From the NCBI GenBank assembly GCA_900554495.1, contig USHR01000006.1, positions 1-23,405 on the forward strand: a DNA stretch of 23,405 bases, given 5' to 3'. Positions 22,648-23,405 of this stretch are shown here, one piece after another. Each line of letters starts with the position of its first letter. Within the stretch, counting starts at the first letter, position 1. Under the pieces are notes generated by a model, which did no database searches, had not been told where the DNA came from, and saw only the letters and a list, made by a program, of their open reading frames with translations. This stretch comes from an uncultured Collinsella sp. (GTDB taxonomy: Bacteria; Actinomycetota; Coriobacteriia; Coriobacteriales; Coriobacteriaceae). Made by a program: the position numbers and the translations under genes.

Positions 22648-23405
22648 GTGCGAGAGCAATATCGACGAGCTGATCGTCCCCGGGCTCGCGGAGATGCCTG
22701 GAACGGTTTCGTCAAGGCTCGCAGAATATCGGGACTGGCGCGGTGATGTCCAAGCAGATGTTTCTGATTTAGAGACATGCGCTTCGAATCTTGAGATTCA
22801 AGGCCTGGCCATTACGGCGATTGACTTTGTTAACCCCTGCGCCCGTTACTCGGAGGTCTCCTTTGAGCTCGGTGACGATGCGATTCACGCTCGTTTGATC
22901 GAGCCTGTCGGTCGTGCCCGAGTGTCTGAGCGCGTGCCGCTGTGCCTGATGTTTCACGACATCGATCGACCCGTGCGTGGATGGCATCACATGACGAGAT
23001 TTGCCGCCATGGGGTATGCCGTTCTCGCGCTGGATGACGATGTTGCTGGTGCGGACGACCTGCAGTGGGGGATTGCTTCGCCCGCTTTTGTCAAGCGCGT
23101 CCGTTGGGGCTGCGCGTTGGCGAAGGTCGCGCGCAATCTTGATGGCATGGATCCCGATCGCATTTTTGCATGGGGCGAGGGTCTTGGCGGCGGTGTCGCG
23201 CTGGCGGTTTCTGCTCTGGACGAGCGCGGACTTGCCTGCACGGCGGTTGCCAATCCAATTCCCGGTGGCCTCGAGGCTCTGTCGTCTCGGGTGCGCGGAT
23301 CGGTGCTCATGGGCACGTCGCTCATGGATACCGTGAGCGACCCCAAGGGTCAGTTTGCCGTATTCAACGGTCTTGAGTGTGACCGGAGGCATATCATCTA
23401 TGCCA
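22640..23405 (+). CDS. Diverged, probably inactive paralogue of the upstream esterase (cut by the window edge)
   Basis: ATG 22640 opens a frame without stop to the last base (255 codons visible). GGGAGGGGAGG precedes the start. It overlaps the esterase by 8 bases (ATGTCTAA), so the two are translated together. Residues align with the esterase along the length: MFHDIDRPVRGW against QFHGYPGASRSW, FAAMGYAVLALD against FAGMGMALIALD, and MGTSLMDTVSDPKGQFAVFNGL against FGTGTADIVCPPATQFAVYNNL. The nucleophile elbow GASQGG is replaced by GEGLGG (179-184), so serine is lost (Gly181), and about 25 residues including the GQGG turn are missing. The acid D230 is kept. The histidine region lies beyond the window. 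A role other than acetyl-ester hydrolysis is likely. Confidence 0.8.
   Translation, partial: MSKCESNIDELIVPGLAEMPGTVSSRLAEYRDWRGDVQADVSDLETCASNLEIQGLAITAIDFVNPCARYSEVSFELGDDAIHARLIEPVGRARVSERVPLCLMFHDIDRPVRGWHHMTRFAAMGYAVLALDDDVAGADDLQWGIASPAFVKRVRWGCALAKVARNLDGMDPDRIFAWGEGLGGGVALAVSALDERGLACTAVANPIPGGLEALSSRVRGSVLMGTSLMDTVSDPKGQFAVFNGLECDRRHIIYA

Overview
The window is a high-GC, densely coded bacterial chromosome segment. The protein families, the codon use (GCC, GTC, CTC, AAG and ATC preferred) and the actinobacterial/Gram-positive-type LexA box point to the Actinomycetota. Gene content and protein style look most like a Coriobacteriia gut organism such as Collinsella; this assignment rests on recognition, not on a search.

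Layout. (1) Bases 1-1444: the structured tail of an unseen upstream transcript with a strong terminator, then coaE (dephospho-CoA kinase) overlapping a small membrane-anchored lytic transglycosylase. (2) 1496-3736: uvrB, ending at a hairpin shared with the convergent minus-strand operon. (3) 7624-3802, minus strand: an Mrp/NBP35-type Fe-S carrier ATPase, an HI0933/BaiN-type flavoprotein and a COG2509-type FAD-dependent dehydrogenase. (4) 7884-15651, plus strand: uvrA (with a LexA-like box upstream), a YbaK-type Cys-tRNA deacylase, a MurJ lipid II flippase with a long acidic N-terminal extension, and uvrC abutting murJ. All three UvrABC excision-repair proteins are thus encoded within about 14 kb. 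(5) 15652-16016: a 365-base gene-free leader rich in inverted repeats. (6) 16017-21589: a peptide/oligopeptide-type ABC importer made of a Tat-type lipoprotein binding protein, a DppB-type permease, a natural fusion of DppC-type permease with DppD-type ATPase, and a DppF-type ATPase. Its codon bias suggests high expression. (7) 21670 to the right edge: an acetyl-xylan-esterase-family (CE7) hydrolase overlapping a second, diverged paralogue that runs off the window and has lost the serine nucleophile.

How the genes fit together. UvrA/B recognise DNA damage and UvrC cuts on both sides of it; the LexA-like box suggests SOS control of uvrA. MurJ and the lytic transglycosylase serve peptidoglycan synthesis and remodelling. 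The importer may feed peptides or glycans, and the neighbouring esterase may de-acetylate an imported or cytoplasmic compound, but the substrate cannot be read from the sequence.

Most notable points: three ETAV[FY]L repeats in the MurJ extension that resemble Ser/Thr-kinase/FHA docking sites; a UvrC with an altered Fe-S cysteine set; the tandem esterase/apparent pseudo-esterase pair; and the structured leader of the importer operon. No tRNA, rRNA, CRISPR, insertion sequence or phage gene was recognised.
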